In this document: in pieces, positions 1-10,680 of the stretch
Layout: each line of letters begins with the position of its first letter
How positions within the stretch are numbered: position 1 is the stretch's first letter
Assembly: GCA_900074725.1 (NCBI GenBank)
Contig: LT598461.1
Coordinates: 186,001 to 250,000, forward strand
Origin: Lachancea dasiensis
Taxonomy: Eukaryota; Ascomycota; Saccharomycetes; Saccharomycetales; Saccharomycetaceae
Length of the DNA stretch: 64,000 bases
Direction of reading: 5' to 3'
The notes under the pieces: model-generated
The model's database searches: none
Told to the model about the DNA's origin: nothing
The model's input: the letters and a program-made list of their open reading frames with translations, nothing else
Made by a program: the position numbers and the translations under genes

Positions 1-471
1 ACAGCCTCCGAAAGCAAATAAGCCGTTCGTTAAAAGAATGAGCAATTTGCCTTTCTTGCCCATGGCAAATTCTACACTATCCTGATAGCTAGTCTTGCCT
101 GAAATCTTAAGGTTTATCACAATGAGCCTAATTGTCCAATCTACCATAATGGAAAGCAGTACGATGGCCAGTACTCCACCTACCAGCCCACAGTTTTTTA
201 TGGCAAAAGGTTGTCCTATGACGCCAGCGCCCAAAATACTGTTCGCCATATTCATAAAAGCCATAAAAATGCTAGATTTGGACCTTTGAGTTTGCAGATA
301 AGAGGATCGCAGCTCCTCGCTTTCATTGCTTAATCCTGGGACTTTTTCATATGCACTCGATTTTCCATCACGGTTGAAGCTTGAAAGTTCAAACGTATCC
401 AACAGTGGATCGTTCATATCCTCAAGAGTTTCATCACTCGGAACCGTATCTCGCTCTTGACTTTTAGACAT
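1..471 (-). CDS. AVT2: Vacuolar amino acid transporter, AVT2-like (N-terminal part only)
   Basis: This is the first 157 codons of a minus-strand gene; the rest lies beyond the left edge. It starts at the ATG at 471 with an acidic, serine-rich cytosolic tail of about 75 residues. The first membrane segments of an AAAP/SLC38-type transporter follow, with the family signature FMNMANSILGAGVIGQPFA and then VDWTIRLIVIN. Yeast AVT-family proteins move amino acids across the vacuolar membrane; the precise substrate of Avt2 is poorly defined, so no direction is asserted here. Similarity to S. cerevisiae Avt2 is strong through the visible part. In S. cerevisiae AVT2 (YEL064C) sits beside CAN1 on chromosome V, whereas here it neighbours SEC2. 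That mix is expected before the whole-genome duplication. Confidence 0.85.
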   Translation of the reverse strand, partial: MSKSQERDTVPSDETLEDMNDPLLDTFELSSFNRDGKSSAYEKVPGLSNESEELRSSYLQTQRSKSSIFMAFMNMANSILGAGVIGQPFAIKNCGLVGGVLAIVLLSIMVDWTIRLIVINLKISGKTSYQDSVEFAMGKKGKLLILLTNGLFAFGGC

Positions 472-604
472 ACAGAAGGTGGTGTCTTTGAAGCTTGGAC
501 TGTCTGTTTTAGAGCACATTACTGATAAGCTGATTGTCACTAATTTTGAATTATCTGATCGGTATTCGTACAAAAGGCCCCGGTAAGTTTCTAAGAGCGA
601 AGCT

Positions 605-2848
605 TCACGTCATGGTGCTGAGAGCATCATCAAAATCGGCATCGTCATCATCATCAGCACCTTTGTGATCATGGTGTTCTAAGTTGGAGTTGATAGGTTC
701 AACGATGCTTTGGATTTCTTCACCCGCTTGTGAATTTTCTTCTCTGTCAGATGAAAAATCACCGACGGGAACGTCTCCTCGAGTTTCTGGTAGTTCCTGG
801 GGCTTTGAATCTATGGAAATTTCAAGAGGTTGGGCTGCAGGTTGGGGATTAGATGTTGTGTCTTGTACCCCTCCGTGCTCTGAGGGAATCTTGCCCAAAT
901 CGCATAAGTTATCATCATCCCCAATCTTCGCTTCAGAATGAACGTCCGAGGTGCTCGAGGCACATGGCAGTTTATTTTCTTTGTCGATGTTATCATGCTG
1001 GATTATTGAATCCAGCGTCGGACCTTCGGTCCCAGGCCCATTGCTCGTTCTCTCGCAGTTTTCGGTATTATCTGGAGCCTGCTGTCCTGCTTCCGCTCCT
1101 GCTCTGTCTGATCCGTCAATGGAAATATGGCTCCCATGAATTCGTTGATCCGAATTGTCAGACTGTTCAAAATCAAATTCTTGGTTATCAGGGTCTTCTG
1201 TACTGCGAATCGTGAATGAATCTCGCGCATCATGCTTTCTTGCGGTAAGAAATTCTTTGGGAATCGCTGGTGCAGCTTCTTTCTCTGATTTGATTACTAC
1301 GGGCCCCAGTTTTGTCTCCAGGCTGTCCTCCAAATCCCAAACTCCCATATGGGCCCAATGGAGGGAAGCACGTAGTTTACATAGCTGAGCCCATGCACGC
1401 TGAATATTAGTAGCTGGTCCTTTACTGTGAATTGCCATAGCAGGGACCTTGCCTAAGGCGTTAGTACCCTTCGCAGTAGAGGCCTTTGCCAATCCAGCCA
1501 TAACGCTCGTACGTTTGACTTTTTTATCAAGAGCGGGATTTTCTTGTAACGCCAGCCGAGGTGCCAGCTTTTTTTCAGTCGGTTCCGGTGATCCACTTTG
1601 CGGAGTACTTGACCCTGTCACATTCTCCAGATGCCAAGCGCCGCTCTTCAGAGATCTAAGGAATGCGAAAATCTCGCATGTTTGTCGAATCTTTAACAAA
1701 CAATAGTGGCACAGGGGAAACTGAGCATTTAATGTCAGCGATCCATCATCACTTTTCTGCAAAGTTTTGAAGACATATAATCTTCCGTGTTCCAAAATGT
1801 CATTACGGCTTTCTGAGCAAAATGCGCACGGATCTTGAATTGCCACAGGTGGAGAGTTGGCAGGATAATTGTAGAGACGAGAGTCCTGAACCTTTTCTCC
1901 TTTTGAAAGCTTCAGCAAGCCATTTGAGGGGTTCGATGAGTGCCCAAGGCGATATGTTTCGTTGATGCCACTTAGCGGCTCAACAACTACCATCCCTTCA
2001 AGCATTAATGTCATGAGGTTACGTCTTACATACCAACTGACGCCAGCTGCAGTATCGAGGCGTAACAGTGGCTGAATTTCGTCGTGGATGAGTCTTCTAA
2101 GAAGTTTAGAATACGACGTGGTATCCTTGATCGCCGCGCATTCCGGAAGGGCTGAGATGAACTTCAAGAATTCATTGTATAGACCCAAATCATACCTCAA
2201 CGACTTCAAATAAGGAGAGAAAAGAACTGTATTAGCCACAGAAGAGTTCCCGGTGAGCGAGTTCACAGTCCCCTCAAGAGATCCAGTTGACACAGATGCC
2301 AAATCGTTGGCCGCGATTGAGTTCCTGTTCGATTTAGACACGGTGTTGCTTTCCTCCTCCAATGTATAGAGTACTGTTTTGAGGTTTTTCAGTTGAATTT
2401 TCAATGTTTCAAGTAGTGTGTCTTTCTCTTGTAGCTGTTCATTAAGTTTTGAGTTCTTGAGGCTTACATTGTGAGTTTCCTTCCGGGCATCAGCTACCAT
2501 TGCATTAGCCTCATCAAATAGAGATGCTGTCAAGTCTTCGACTTCTGTGTTCAACCGACTGGTTTCAGCTTGAGCGGCATCTTTGTCTATGCGTTCCTGC
2601 TGCAACTCCTTTTGAGTTTGAAGGTGTTGCGCCTTCTCAGTTTGTAAGTTGGACCGTAGCTGCTTGACCTGCTCTTCAAGATTTTCAATCTGCCGCAAAG
2701 CTCCATTTTGATTGGCAATCGTCTTCCGAGCTTGTAGAAGCTGGTCTTCTAGGTGTGATTGTCTATCTATACTTTCGATCAGCTGAGTTGACAGGGACGA
2801 TACCTGAACTGAGATTCTCTTGGACTCTTCTTCAGATGACATGGACAT
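605..2848 (-). CDS. SEC2: Sec2, guanine nucleotide exchange factor for the Rab GTPase Sec4
   Basis: The 747-residue protein is close to the S. cerevisiae length. Residues about 5-165 form the long heptad-rich coiled coil that carries Sec4 exchange activity, including the segment LTASLFDEANAMVADAR typical of Sec2/Rabin8 proteins. A conserved middle part (about 210-400) contains Cys pairs such as CAFCS and CHYCL. The C-terminal third is low-complexity and acidic, ending in a run of aspartates. Sec2 rides on secretory vesicles and activates Sec4 for exocyst-dependent exocytosis at the bud. The start ATG at 2848 has a second ATG two codons later. BNI1 lies upstream in the same orientation, as in S. 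cerevisiae YNL272C/YNL271C. Confidence 0.95.
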   Translation of the reverse strand: MSMSSEEESKRISVQVSSLSTQLIESIDRQSHLEDQLLQARKTIANQNGALRQIENLEEQVKQLRSNLQTEKAQHLQTQKELQQERIDKDAAQAETSRLNTEVEDLTASLFDEANAMVADARKETHNVSLKNSKLNEQLQEKDTLLETLKIQLKNLKTVLYTLEEESNTVSKSNRNSIAANDLASVSTGSLEGTVNSLTGNSSVANTVLFSPYLKSLRYDLGLYNEFLKFISALPECAAIKDTTSYSKLLRRLIHDEIQPLLRLDTAAGVSWYVRRNLMTLMLEGMVVVEPLSGINETYRLGHSSNPSNGLLKLSKGEKVQDSRLYNYPANSPPVAIQDPCAFCSESRNDILEHGRLYVFKTLQKSDDGSLTLNAQFPLCHYCLLKIRQTCEIFAFLRSLKSGAWHLENVTGSSTPQSGSPEPTEKKLAPRLALQENPALDKKVKRTSVMAGLAKASTAKGTNALGKVPAMAIHSKGPATNIQRAWAQLCKLRASLHWAHMGVWDLEDSLETKLGPVVIKSEKEAAPAIPKEFLTARKHDARDSFTIRSTEDPDNQEFDFEQSDNSDQRIHGSHISIDGSDRAGAEAGQQAPDNTENCERTSNGPGTEGPTLDSIIQHDNIDKENKLPCASSTSDVHSEAKIGDDDNLCDLGKIPSEHGGVQDTTSNPQPAAQPLEISIDSKPQELPETRGDVPVGDFSSDREENSQAGEEIQSIVEPINSNLEHHDHKGADDDDDADFDDALSTMT

Positions 2849-3301
2849 TTGAAGGAGAAGTGAAGAATGTAACCCGACCTATAGCTCGCTAATTTATGGG
2901 TTCTTGTATTCTATTTTTCCGCTTGTTGTTGTTTGGATCTATTGATGTGCTATTACAATACTATCAACAAATCACGACAGAATAGTTAAACGTGATATGT
3001 GTTGCCCTTACGTCCGACAATTATATCGTCACCATACTCGAGGCCACATCAGCAACATCAAGTAAGCGATCTTTGGGAGTTCTGATTTCTATCCTGATAC
3101 GCTTTATTAAGTATGTACTATATTGAATACTTCTCTGTGAAATCTACTAAGCTCTGCCCCTCCAATACTAATGGCCAAACATGTCAGACAATCCCCGTTG
3201 TCCAAAGTCTACAATTGCATCTTTATATAAGTACAAGAAACCTTCTCGCACATGTACATCATTTTTAGGATTTTATCGAACTCAACAACGGTGGGCTGAA
3301 C
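2849..3301. other. SEC2 upstream / BNI1 downstream interval
   Basis: A 453-bp gap between two minus-strand genes. It must hold the BNI1 3' end signals and the SEC2 promoter. I see only AT-rich sequence and short open frames without features of a gene. Confidence 0.6.
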
Positions 3302-6300
3302 TCATGTGTCAACAAAATCGTCATCATCAGACGCGGAAGCACCTTCCCCACCCTGTTTGGTTTCAACCAAATCGGGATTCACTTTGTTTGCAGTAGCTTG
3401 GCCATGTTCATCAGAATCCTGGTTTTGATGGGTGATGACCTGGCTCTGAGTTTCGACATTCACGGCAGCATCAATGGTGGTAGTATCAGCCTTTGGTCTA
3501 TCTGAGGGTAATCCGTCACCCTTTTGTTCCTCGCTAGCGATAAAGCTTAGTCGATTTGACTTCAAGGCGGAGTCAACATTTTCCCTGGTTCGCCGTGCTC
3601 GTAGGCGGGATGCCCTGTGTTCGCTCACTTGATTTCTGAGCTCTGGGGATTCTGTGCCTCTCAATTCGAACAATAAAGTTCTCGCTCTATCCTCACTAAA
3701 ACTTGACAATTTTTCAGTTGATTTGCTGGGTGTCGTACTCGACGCGATCTTTAACCTATGGTCGGGAGTAGGTGAAGAGTCCGTTTCAATCCTACTATCA
3801 GCCCTTAGTCCAGGCGAATAAACAACCGAGTTACAGTTAGTGTCATCAATCTCGAAATTATCTAAGATTGTTTGATCCTGCGAACCGTTGTGTAATAGTT
3901 TGCGACGAGCTTCAGCGCGCTTTCGAGCTGATGAGGGATCTCCTTTAGCAGGCCCCACATTCTTTAGTCTCTCCAGAAGCTTATCCATGACATCTCTGTC
4001 ACCTCCTTTAGTGTGGTTTTCGTTACTGTTTCCGTTATCGTCTTCACCTGTTTGGGCATCCTTTTTTTCCTGGGCTCTTCTTTGTTGATCTTCTACTAAC
4101 TTTTTCTTGCGCTCATAGGACTTCTCTTCCTCTTCCATTTTCAGATTGAAGGACTGCGCTTTCTTGTACTCCTGTAAGAAATCTGCAAATTTTTTAAAGA
4201 ACGAGTTTCTCGAGAATTTGTCCACGGCATCTTCACCAAATAGCTTCATCAAGTTGTCAAATTCCAAAAGTGTCAGTTTCATCTCGTCGACTAACAAGTC
4301 ACCCTTCTTCCGGGCTTCAGGTAGAATCGGCAAGACCTTAAGTAGAATTCTATCATTAGGATGAAACTTCAGAGAGTCACTCAAATTCCCAATATCAACC
4401 GATCTTTCAACATTCACGATACCCTGAGAGTACTCCTTGCAATCTTGTGCAACTTGCTCGATTGAAATCTTTACAGCAGCGATGACAGGCTCCAACTCTT
4501 TGATAAAAGAATTAAACTCGGGGTAAGTCTCCCTAACTATGGTTTCGACATAATTCAAAAATGTCATACTATTCTTGTCATCCTTTATGAATGTCAACCG
4601 CTGTAGTGTTGCTAGGCGGAAACCTTGAGCTTGTTTTGAAGTATCATTCATGAAGTTTCCAACAGCGAGGATGATATCCAAGACACTCCGAAGACTCTGC
4701 GACTGTTGAATGGCACACGTTGCCTTGTCAATCATTCGTAACTTATGAACCAAATCATTATAATCTTTTTCATAGGAGGTAATAACTTTGATTGCGCGCA
4801 TTCGGGAAGACCAATAAGTTTGTAGATTGACGAAAAGTTCCAGATATATGTGGTCAGCTCTTTGAAGCTCAGAGGGATCTTTCTCAGGCGGCTTAGCATC
4901 TTCTACGCGACTCACACCTTCCCAATCAATACTGTAGGGTAGAAAATTTCTAGCAAGGTTAGTTGACACTTCAACAATTTCTGGTTTCGATAGAAATTCG
5001 ATGACGCTTGGTGTGTCCAAAAAGTCCCGGTCACATTTGAGAACTTTATCAACGAGTTGCTCCACTGTCAAAGCGGAGTACATGTGAAGATTGATCCCGA
5101 ATTGTTGCGAAACATCTCTAGAGAGGAACGATACCTTGTCTGAGTCTTTCTTTTTTTTGCCAGCCAAAGACTTAATTTCCCTAGCAGCAAATGCCGTTTC
5201 AAGCTTGAGTAGAACACCTTTTTGGTATAGTTCGTCCGCAAACTTTCCTGCATTGGCATCTTTCCATATGGAATCTTCCGCATCATCGATTTTTTCCCAA
5301 TGTAACTGCTTTAATCTCTTTGTGGGACGAGGATAGTTTTCAAATAGTGATGGAGATTGCTGGAGCAAAGGTGAAGTGGTTGAATGGTTTTGGTTAGGCA
5401 GAGATTTCGCAAATGGTGGGGGAGGGGGAGCAGGAGGTGGGACCCCACTTGATGAGGAGGGATTCAAGAGAGGCGGTGGTGGTGGTGCAGGCGGAGGAGG
5501 CAATGAAGATAAGCCAGGTGCAGCCATTGTCGGCGGTAGTGGTGGAGGCGGCGGTGGAATTGTGCTACCGGGTGCTTCGCCTGCTTTTTCAGGTAGCTTA
5601 GTGATTTCGTTCTTTCCAGCTGCGTTCGAGTTCTTAGCAAAATGATCTAGAGGAAGAGGAGGAGGAGGAGGAGGGGGAGAAGATCCTGACGTAGCTTTTG
5701 CTAGATTCTCATTCTTTATGACATTTTTCTGACCAGAAACGGGACCTTTTGTCAAGCTTGTGACTGGAGAACCTAGTTCCCCACCTTCGGGGTTCTTGGT
5801 GGGTGAATCCAGGGATTCCTCATTGGACTTGAGCTCCGATAGTACTTTGTCCCTAGCCTGAGGATCAGAACTATTGTCAACATCATTCTTAGATTTGCTG
5901 ACGGTACCTCGATCAGAAACTGAACCAAACTTCTCTGAAAGTTCATCTAAATATGAAACTGTGTCAGTCTTCTTTACGCGGTTGATGAAAGACTTTCTGT
6001 GATACCCGCTCCCAGGATAAGTCAACTCTCTATCGGGCTCAGAAAGGCGATTGTTGAGATTCACTTGGCCTGTTCCGTATTTTTGAGATAGACTCTCTAG
6101 AAATGAAGTTGTTGGCGCATCACCAGTTTTGTATGTCGAGAGCTCATTACCTTCATCAGAAGACTCTGAAAGAGACGTTGTATCCGAGGGCGGATTGCCA
6201 TTGCTTGACGTTCCGGCTTTCAGAGCATCAAACTCGGTAAGAATTGTAGACGCTTCATCCGATATATTCTGAATTTCTTTGGGGTCCAAAGTTCTCCTGT

Positions 6301-9217
6301 TTGGCCCTTCGGACGTTTCCTCAAGATTAAGCTCAGAGTCGAAATCGATACCAAAACCTTTATAGTCCGTTTCAAGTTTTTTGAGCCTCTCTAAAGCAGC
6401 CGATCTGTGATCACCAAAAATTTCATTTATTCTACCTTCAACATTGAACTTGGATATGTCATTGCTTTCATTCTGCAGCTTAGCCAATTTGTTCCTCAGT
6501 TCCTCAAGTTTGATCACTGGATCTTCCACAGTTTTCGTTTTCTCGTCAGTAATGGTAGCCTGCAAGGTTTCATTATTTCCATCCGAAATCTCCATTTCTT
6601 TCTGGTACTCAGAAAAGTTTGTCATTTCTAATTCGCGTGCTTGATTCTCAATATCCTCCATGCGAGACCGTAGAAGCTTTAAGCGCTTATTAGGCTTCAC
6701 AGAAACTCCTAGTCGTCTTGACTCCATGCTGATTTCTTGCGAAGTCTTCTCTAATTTCTCTTGTAAAGCTTTTTGTATTGCTAATTTTCGCTCAGATTTC
6801 AATGGTTTCGCAATGCTGTTACCACTACCACCAGATATATCACCAGATATACCAGGGACGTCGCTCTGAGGTTTAGAGTTAAGAACAGTGAGCGTTTTCC
6901 TGAGCTCGACTTCATGCTGATGTTTTGCGAGTATCAACTTCTTCTTTGCGTCGTCGAGCTCTTGCTGTATTTGGCGTGTTACACGTTGGCTTTTTTCCAG
7001 GATACGATCTCGTTCCTTCAGCTCTTCTTGCAGCTGGCCTACTAATCCTCCTTCTGCATTCGCCAGCTTTTCTTGCAGATTATTGCGTTCGGCTTTGATT
7101 TCTTCGTAGCGCTTTACCCAATCTCTGTTTTCCATAATGGCCCGACGGGCGATCTCGTCAGTCTGCATAGCATCGTAAAGTCGCTGCAAAGCGCTATTAA
7201 AGGAGGAATGAACGTCGACAGATGCCATAGAGACGTTAGAAACTAGAGCATCCACCAGCTTTAATTGCTGAGCCCTATTTGTAGAGTCATCCTTGCTCTT
7301 TGTCCCCAACTCACTGAAGCCGATTAGTAAATTTTGTAGTAATGAATTCAAATGATCTTCTGCTTCAGAGCCCTTACAAAGGCCCCAAAGATTGCGAACC
7401 ATTGAAACCGGATCCTTCATATCGATACCCTCGGTGGCAGATTCCTGAGAATAGAGGGCATCAAAGTCGTCAGCCGTAGAGTCGTCAAAAACGGCTAACT
7501 GCTCATCAACTTTTTCGTAGTTTAGTAGTTTCATTTTATTGAGGATCCGCGGAAGACCAGCATTCTTAAGTCGGGCTCGCAAAATCATTCTCTTCTTAAC
7601 ATCAACGGGCGTTTTACAAAGCTGATTGATGAGAAGCAGGGTTAAAAAGGCATATTCCATTATTGCATTTTCACCACCAGATGATCTGAAATCTTCAGAT
7701 GCACCCACAAGTGAGCCCATCTTGCCTCGCCCATCTAGTGTGAATTCAACCACCAGCATCCACTGCTCAAACTTCTTCATTAGTCTATGATCAATATCCT
7801 CAGGGATTGAGATGGGCAGGTTGCTGCTATTTGACTGTTTTGTAAGCAGACGAGCTTGCAGATGCACGTTGTCAGAAAATTTAGTTTCTTGTTCGAGAGC
7901 ATCCATTATGTGATTGAACCCTTCAGGAACAGTCCACTGGCTCAGTGATATTAATAGCTCTGATGCTATGCGTCGTGTGGCTATTCTCAATGAGAGTAGA
8001 CCCTCAGATATTGCAGAGATGATGATCCGGGAACTACTTGACATTACCGCTTCATCCGCACCTTCTTTCAAATTCAAACTAGTTTTAAGGCATTTGAAAT
8101 AAGCAAACTCCTTATCAAGCACCTCATCACTGAGGAGATTTTCAGGTGTCTCCTTGTAACAAGTCTTGGTGATCACATTCGAGATGGCTACTTGACCCTG
8201 GGCTTCTAAAAAACCAAGAACCCAATCTAGTTGTTCTGTTCGCAGAGAAACCCATAGATCATTTAGGGTCTTTGCAGTAATATTATTGCATATAATTTTA
8301 CGCACATAGAAGTCTGGCGACAAATGCGAGGGGTCTTGAGATAATGTGTTCGTGCTGGAGTTTCCGTTTTTGGCAATGTAAAACTGGTCTGGCAAACTAA
8401 CATTTGATCCACTCATGCCGCTTTGGCCCGCCAGACTTACATCAATTGAGTTGGTGTTGCTTAGATTCGTCTGTACGGAGGGATCGGCGGTAGTGCCTAT
8501 GTTAGCAGTTGGTAATCGACCGCTACTCTTCTTGTTCATGCGTTTCTTCAGTTCTGATTGCAAATCTTGCTTTACCATTAGCCATTTTTTATCCAGATCA
8601 TAACCGTTTAGTTCTTTTTGGGCCGAGGCAGGTAGACTTTGATAAACGTTTCGCTTGTACAGGACCTCTTCAAACAATTCCTCAATTTCTTGCGGATCCT
8701 TTGGCTTTTCAAGTTTGATGGAACCGTCAGATCCTACAAACCGCGAAAGATTTGAGAAGGAGCCTTGCGAAAAAATGCTAGCAGAAGACATACTCTGGTT
8801 GGTCTGTTGCCGCGACAACCTGTTTCCGGTTGGGCCAGAATTATTGTTGGACCATTGTGAAGCGCGGCGAGAATATGAATATTTTGTAGGAGAGCCCTGC
8901 GAGACGTTGGATGAGGACCTGTGGTGAGAGCTCAATCCATCGGTGTATGCCGATAAATTTGCCAAATTTAGCGTCGTTTGCTTACTCAACGGTCTGTGGG
9001 AAAATTCTCCCGTGGTGGGTAGCGCTATTTTGTTCGGGGATGTAATGTCGGACGCATTGACTCGTTGGCCAATTTGATCTCTCTCTGGATTGACATTACC
9101 GCTACTACCAGTGGTCAGTTTCTTCAGGTTCGAGAATATGCTTCCGCTCGCAGAACTATTGCTGGAGGAGCGATTATGCGGTCCTTTAGATGACTTTGAA
9201 TTGTTAGGCCGATGCAT
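3302..9217 (-). CDS. BNI1: Bni1-type formin, actin nucleator
   Basis: A 1971-residue formin read from the ATG at 9217; the open frame runs five codons further upstream but only from a TTG. Order of parts: Ser/Asn-rich N-terminus; GTPase-binding and FH3 region (about 180-600); coiled coils (about 690-960); proline-rich FH1 with several runs of 5-7 prolines (about 1175-1280) that would bind profilin-actin; FH2 actin-nucleating domain (about 1295-1690) with the conserved LHWEKIDD start; and a C-terminal autoregulatory DAD-like segment MDKLLERLKN followed by a basic cluster (about 1742-1776). Bni1 assembles actin cables at the bud tip and neck under Rho1/Cdc42 control. Those cables carry the vesicles on which the neighbouring gene product Sec2 acts. 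Confidence 0.96.
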   Translation of the reverse strand: MHRPNNSKSSKGPHNRSSSNSSASGSIFSNLKKLTTGSSGNVNPERDQIGQRVNASDITSPNKIALPTTGEFSHRPLSKQTTLNLANLSAYTDGLSSHHRSSSNVSQGSPTKYSYSRRASQWSNNNSGPTGNRLSRQQTNQSMSSASIFSQGSFSNLSRFVGSDGSIKLEKPKDPQEIEELFEEVLYKRNVYQSLPASAQKELNGYDLDKKWLMVKQDLQSELKKRMNKKSSGRLPTANIGTTADPSVQTNLSNTNSIDVSLAGQSGMSGSNVSLPDQFYIAKNGNSSTNTLSQDPSHLSPDFYVRKIICNNITAKTLNDLWVSLRTEQLDWVLGFLEAQGQVAISNVITKTCYKETPENLLSDEVLDKEFAYFKCLKTSLNLKEGADEAVMSSSSRIIISAISEGLLSLRIATRRIASELLISLSQWTVPEGFNHIMDALEQETKFSDNVHLQARLLTKQSNSSNLPISIPEDIDHRLMKKFEQWMLVVEFTLDGRGKMGSLVGASEDFRSSGGENAIMEYAFLTLLLINQLCKTPVDVKKRMILRARLKNAGLPRILNKMKLLNYEKVDEQLAVFDDSTADDFDALYSQESATEGIDMKDPVSMVRNLWGLCKGSEAEDHLNSLLQNLLIGFSELGTKSKDDSTNRAQQLKLVDALVSNVSMASVDVHSSFNSALQRLYDAMQTDEIARRAIMENRDWVKRYEEIKAERNNLQEKLANAEGGLVGQLQEELKERDRILEKSQRVTRQIQQELDDAKKKLILAKHQHEVELRKTLTVLNSKPQSDVPGISGDISGGSGNSIAKPLKSERKLAIQKALQEKLEKTSQEISMESRRLGVSVKPNKRLKLLRSRMEDIENQARELEMTNFSEYQKEMEISDGNNETLQATITDEKTKTVEDPVIKLEELRNKLAKLQNESNDISKFNVEGRINEIFGDHRSAALERLKKLETDYKGFGIDFDSELNLEETSEGPNRRTLDPKEIQNISDEASTILTEFDALKAGTSSNGNPPSDTTSLSESSDEGNELSTYKTGDAPTTSFLESLSQKYGTGQVNLNNRLSEPDRELTYPGSGYHRKSFINRVKKTDTVSYLDELSEKFGSVSDRGTVSKSKNDVDNSSDPQARDKVLSELKSNEESLDSPTKNPEGGELGSPVTSLTKGPVSGQKNVIKNENLAKATSGSSPPPPPPPLPLDHFAKNSNAAGKNEITKLPEKAGEAPGSTIPPPPPPLPPTMAAPGLSSLPPPPAPPPPPLLNPSSSSGVPPPAPPPPPFAKSLPNQNHSTTSPLLQQSPSLFENYPRPTKRLKQLHWEKIDDAEDSIWKDANAGKFADELYQKGVLLKLETAFAAREIKSLAGKKKKDSDKVSFLSRDVSQQFGINLHMYSALTVEQLVDKVLKCDRDFLDTPSVIEFLSKPEIVEVSTNLARNFLPYSIDWEGVSRVEDAKPPEKDPSELQRADHIYLELFVNLQTYWSSRMRAIKVITSYEKDYNDLVHKLRMIDKATCAIQQSQSLRSVLDIILAVGNFMNDTSKQAQGFRLATLQRLTFIKDDKNSMTFLNYVETIVRETYPEFNSFIKELEPVIAAVKISIEQVAQDCKEYSQGIVNVERSVDIGNLSDSLKFHPNDRILLKVLPILPEARKKGDLLVDEMKLTLLEFDNLMKLFGEDAVDKFSRNSFFKKFADFLQEYKKAQSFNLKMEEEEKSYERKKKLVEDQQRRAQEKKDAQTGEDDNGNSNENHTKGGDRDVMDKLLERLKNVGPAKGDPSSARKRAEARRKLLHNGSQDQTILDNFEIDDTNCNSVVYSPGLRADSRIETDSSPTPDHRLKIASSTTPSKSTEKLSSFSEDRARTLLFELRGTESPELRNQVSEHRASRLRARRTRENVDSALKSNRLSFIASEEQKGDGLPSDRPKADTTTIDAAVNVETQSQVITHQNQDSDEHGQATANKVNPDLVETKQGGEGASASDDDDFVDT

Positions 9218-10680
9218 AGGAGGAGTTCCCAATGTGATCCGGTGTGACGATCGTAGTTAGGTCTCGTAGGGACTGAAGTTTCTGGCGAAAGTCGACGGCA
9301 CTTGCAAGAAAGATCACGGCGCTCAAGGGTCAAATGCCTCAATTATTTTCCCACACGTGGTGAACAGAGATGTTCCGCTGTATGCTTACCTCGATGTTAC
9401 CCACTGAGCTGTTCCTCGCGCCCGTGTCGACTGTTCATCCGCTAACGTGGTTTCAAATCTTAACACTACCGTTACTTACATTAATGTTTGTGTTACATGA
9501 TCATTTCATACGTACGATGGGAACGCCGAGCCGGGAAACATCGACACGGACTGCGTGGGCCAGACCAGAGGTCCCATATCCAGGATGGTGTAATAGCGTA
9601 GCAGCAGGTCCGGGACCGGTGCTAGGAATGTGTACGGCCCGTGAGGATCCCGTTTAGCTTTCCGTAACTTAGACTGCGAATTCGTGCCACACACGAAACT
9701 TTCAACGAGACGCAACGACACAAGAGGCGTCACTGGGACCTTGGGCGCTCAGGCGCTCAGTCACCCAAAGCCTTTAACGATTGTGACTGATGACGGACCG
9801 TGTGTGGGGTGTCATCTATCGACTCACGTGATGTGGATTGAATACGACAGGCAATAAGAGAAAATCGCATGAGTTTCTCCGGCGTATCAAAGGCGAGCAC
9901 TCAACGCCTCGAATCCAGAGCCTACAGTTTAGGGCAACGATAACTATTGAATACCTGTTGCCCTGTACGTCACGGATAAACACGACGACACGAAAGTACG
10001 AAGTGACAGAATTGACTTCTTACCATGGGTATGCTTCAGGGACTGCACCTCGACTAAGGCAGCCACACGATGTCGATCGCGCATTATTGGCTGACAAAAC
10101 CTTAGCAGCTCGCTTAACTGTGACGTTGATGCTGTCTGTCTACTGTTCGGGTCTTGGTTTTTCTATTGTTTGGGCGTACGCAGAAGTTTACGAAAAACCT
10201 TGGCACTTACTCACTCGAACTACCGCTGTGAGAGTCGACTCTGCCATAAACACAGCCCAAGGATACTTGGCATCATCTCCGGTGCAAACCAACGAGATCG
10301 CTTTCTATTATTGTGTCGTCTAAACCTGTGATTTTCATGCAGCGAAAGCGTCTTCGCTGTTCCCTTCTCGTTTTTTCGAAGCTTTTTTCTTTCTGGCCAC
10401 AATGGGCCTCTGTCATTAGCGCCGTGAAGGCATCAACGACACAACTTTGGCACCTCGAGACGGACAAAAATGACTAAAAGCGCTAAGAGTCCAAGCGAAA
10501 GATTTAGTGTCAAAAACCCCCGGGAAATTCGGAAAATCAAAAGTATGAAGTTACACCCTTCGAGGTTTCCGAACAGCATTTAAGTAGAGATGTTGATGGC
10601 ACTAAAGTCATCAATTAGTTTCTGGTACATTCGCAGCGTCGAATAACACCAGAACATCGTCTTTAAACTATTCTTGGATC
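9218..10680. other. Long divergent promoter region between BNI1 and the permease gene
   Basis: 1463 bp with no convincing gene. Two CACGTG boxes are present (9354-9359 and 9825-9830), and there is a short direct repeat GGCGCTCA at 9744-9759. Open frames here lack an ATG start or resemble no protein I know. The length is unusual for this gene-dense window and fits a nutrient-controlled permease promoter, which is an inference. Confidence 0.55.
9824..9831. promoter_or_regulatory. Palindromic TCACGTGA box (Cbf1/bHLH-type site)
   Basis: A perfect 8-bp palindrome containing the CACGTG core bound by yeast bHLH factors such as Cbf1. It lies about 590 bp from BNI1 and 850 bp from the permease start. 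A second CACGTG with different flanks is at 9354-9359. Binding is not shown by sequence alone. Confidence 0.45.

Noticed and set aside
5376-5645. Gly-rich plus-strand frame inside BNI1
   Set aside because: Antisense shadow of the polyproline FH1 region.
9370-9657. 95-codon ATG frame on the plus strand beside BNI1
   Set aside because: Overlaps an opposite-strand frame, has random-looking composition (Pro/Thr/Trp-rich), and lies in the BNI1 promoter.
9838-10323. 161-codon plus-strand open frame upstream of the permease
   Set aside because: Starts with TTG, no in-frame ATG near the start, no recognisable domain and promoter-like surroundings.
10566-10573. TTTCCGAA, part of the centromere CDEIII consensus, near CACGTG boxes
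   Set aside because: No AT-rich CDEII of proper length joins it to a CDEI; not a point centromere.
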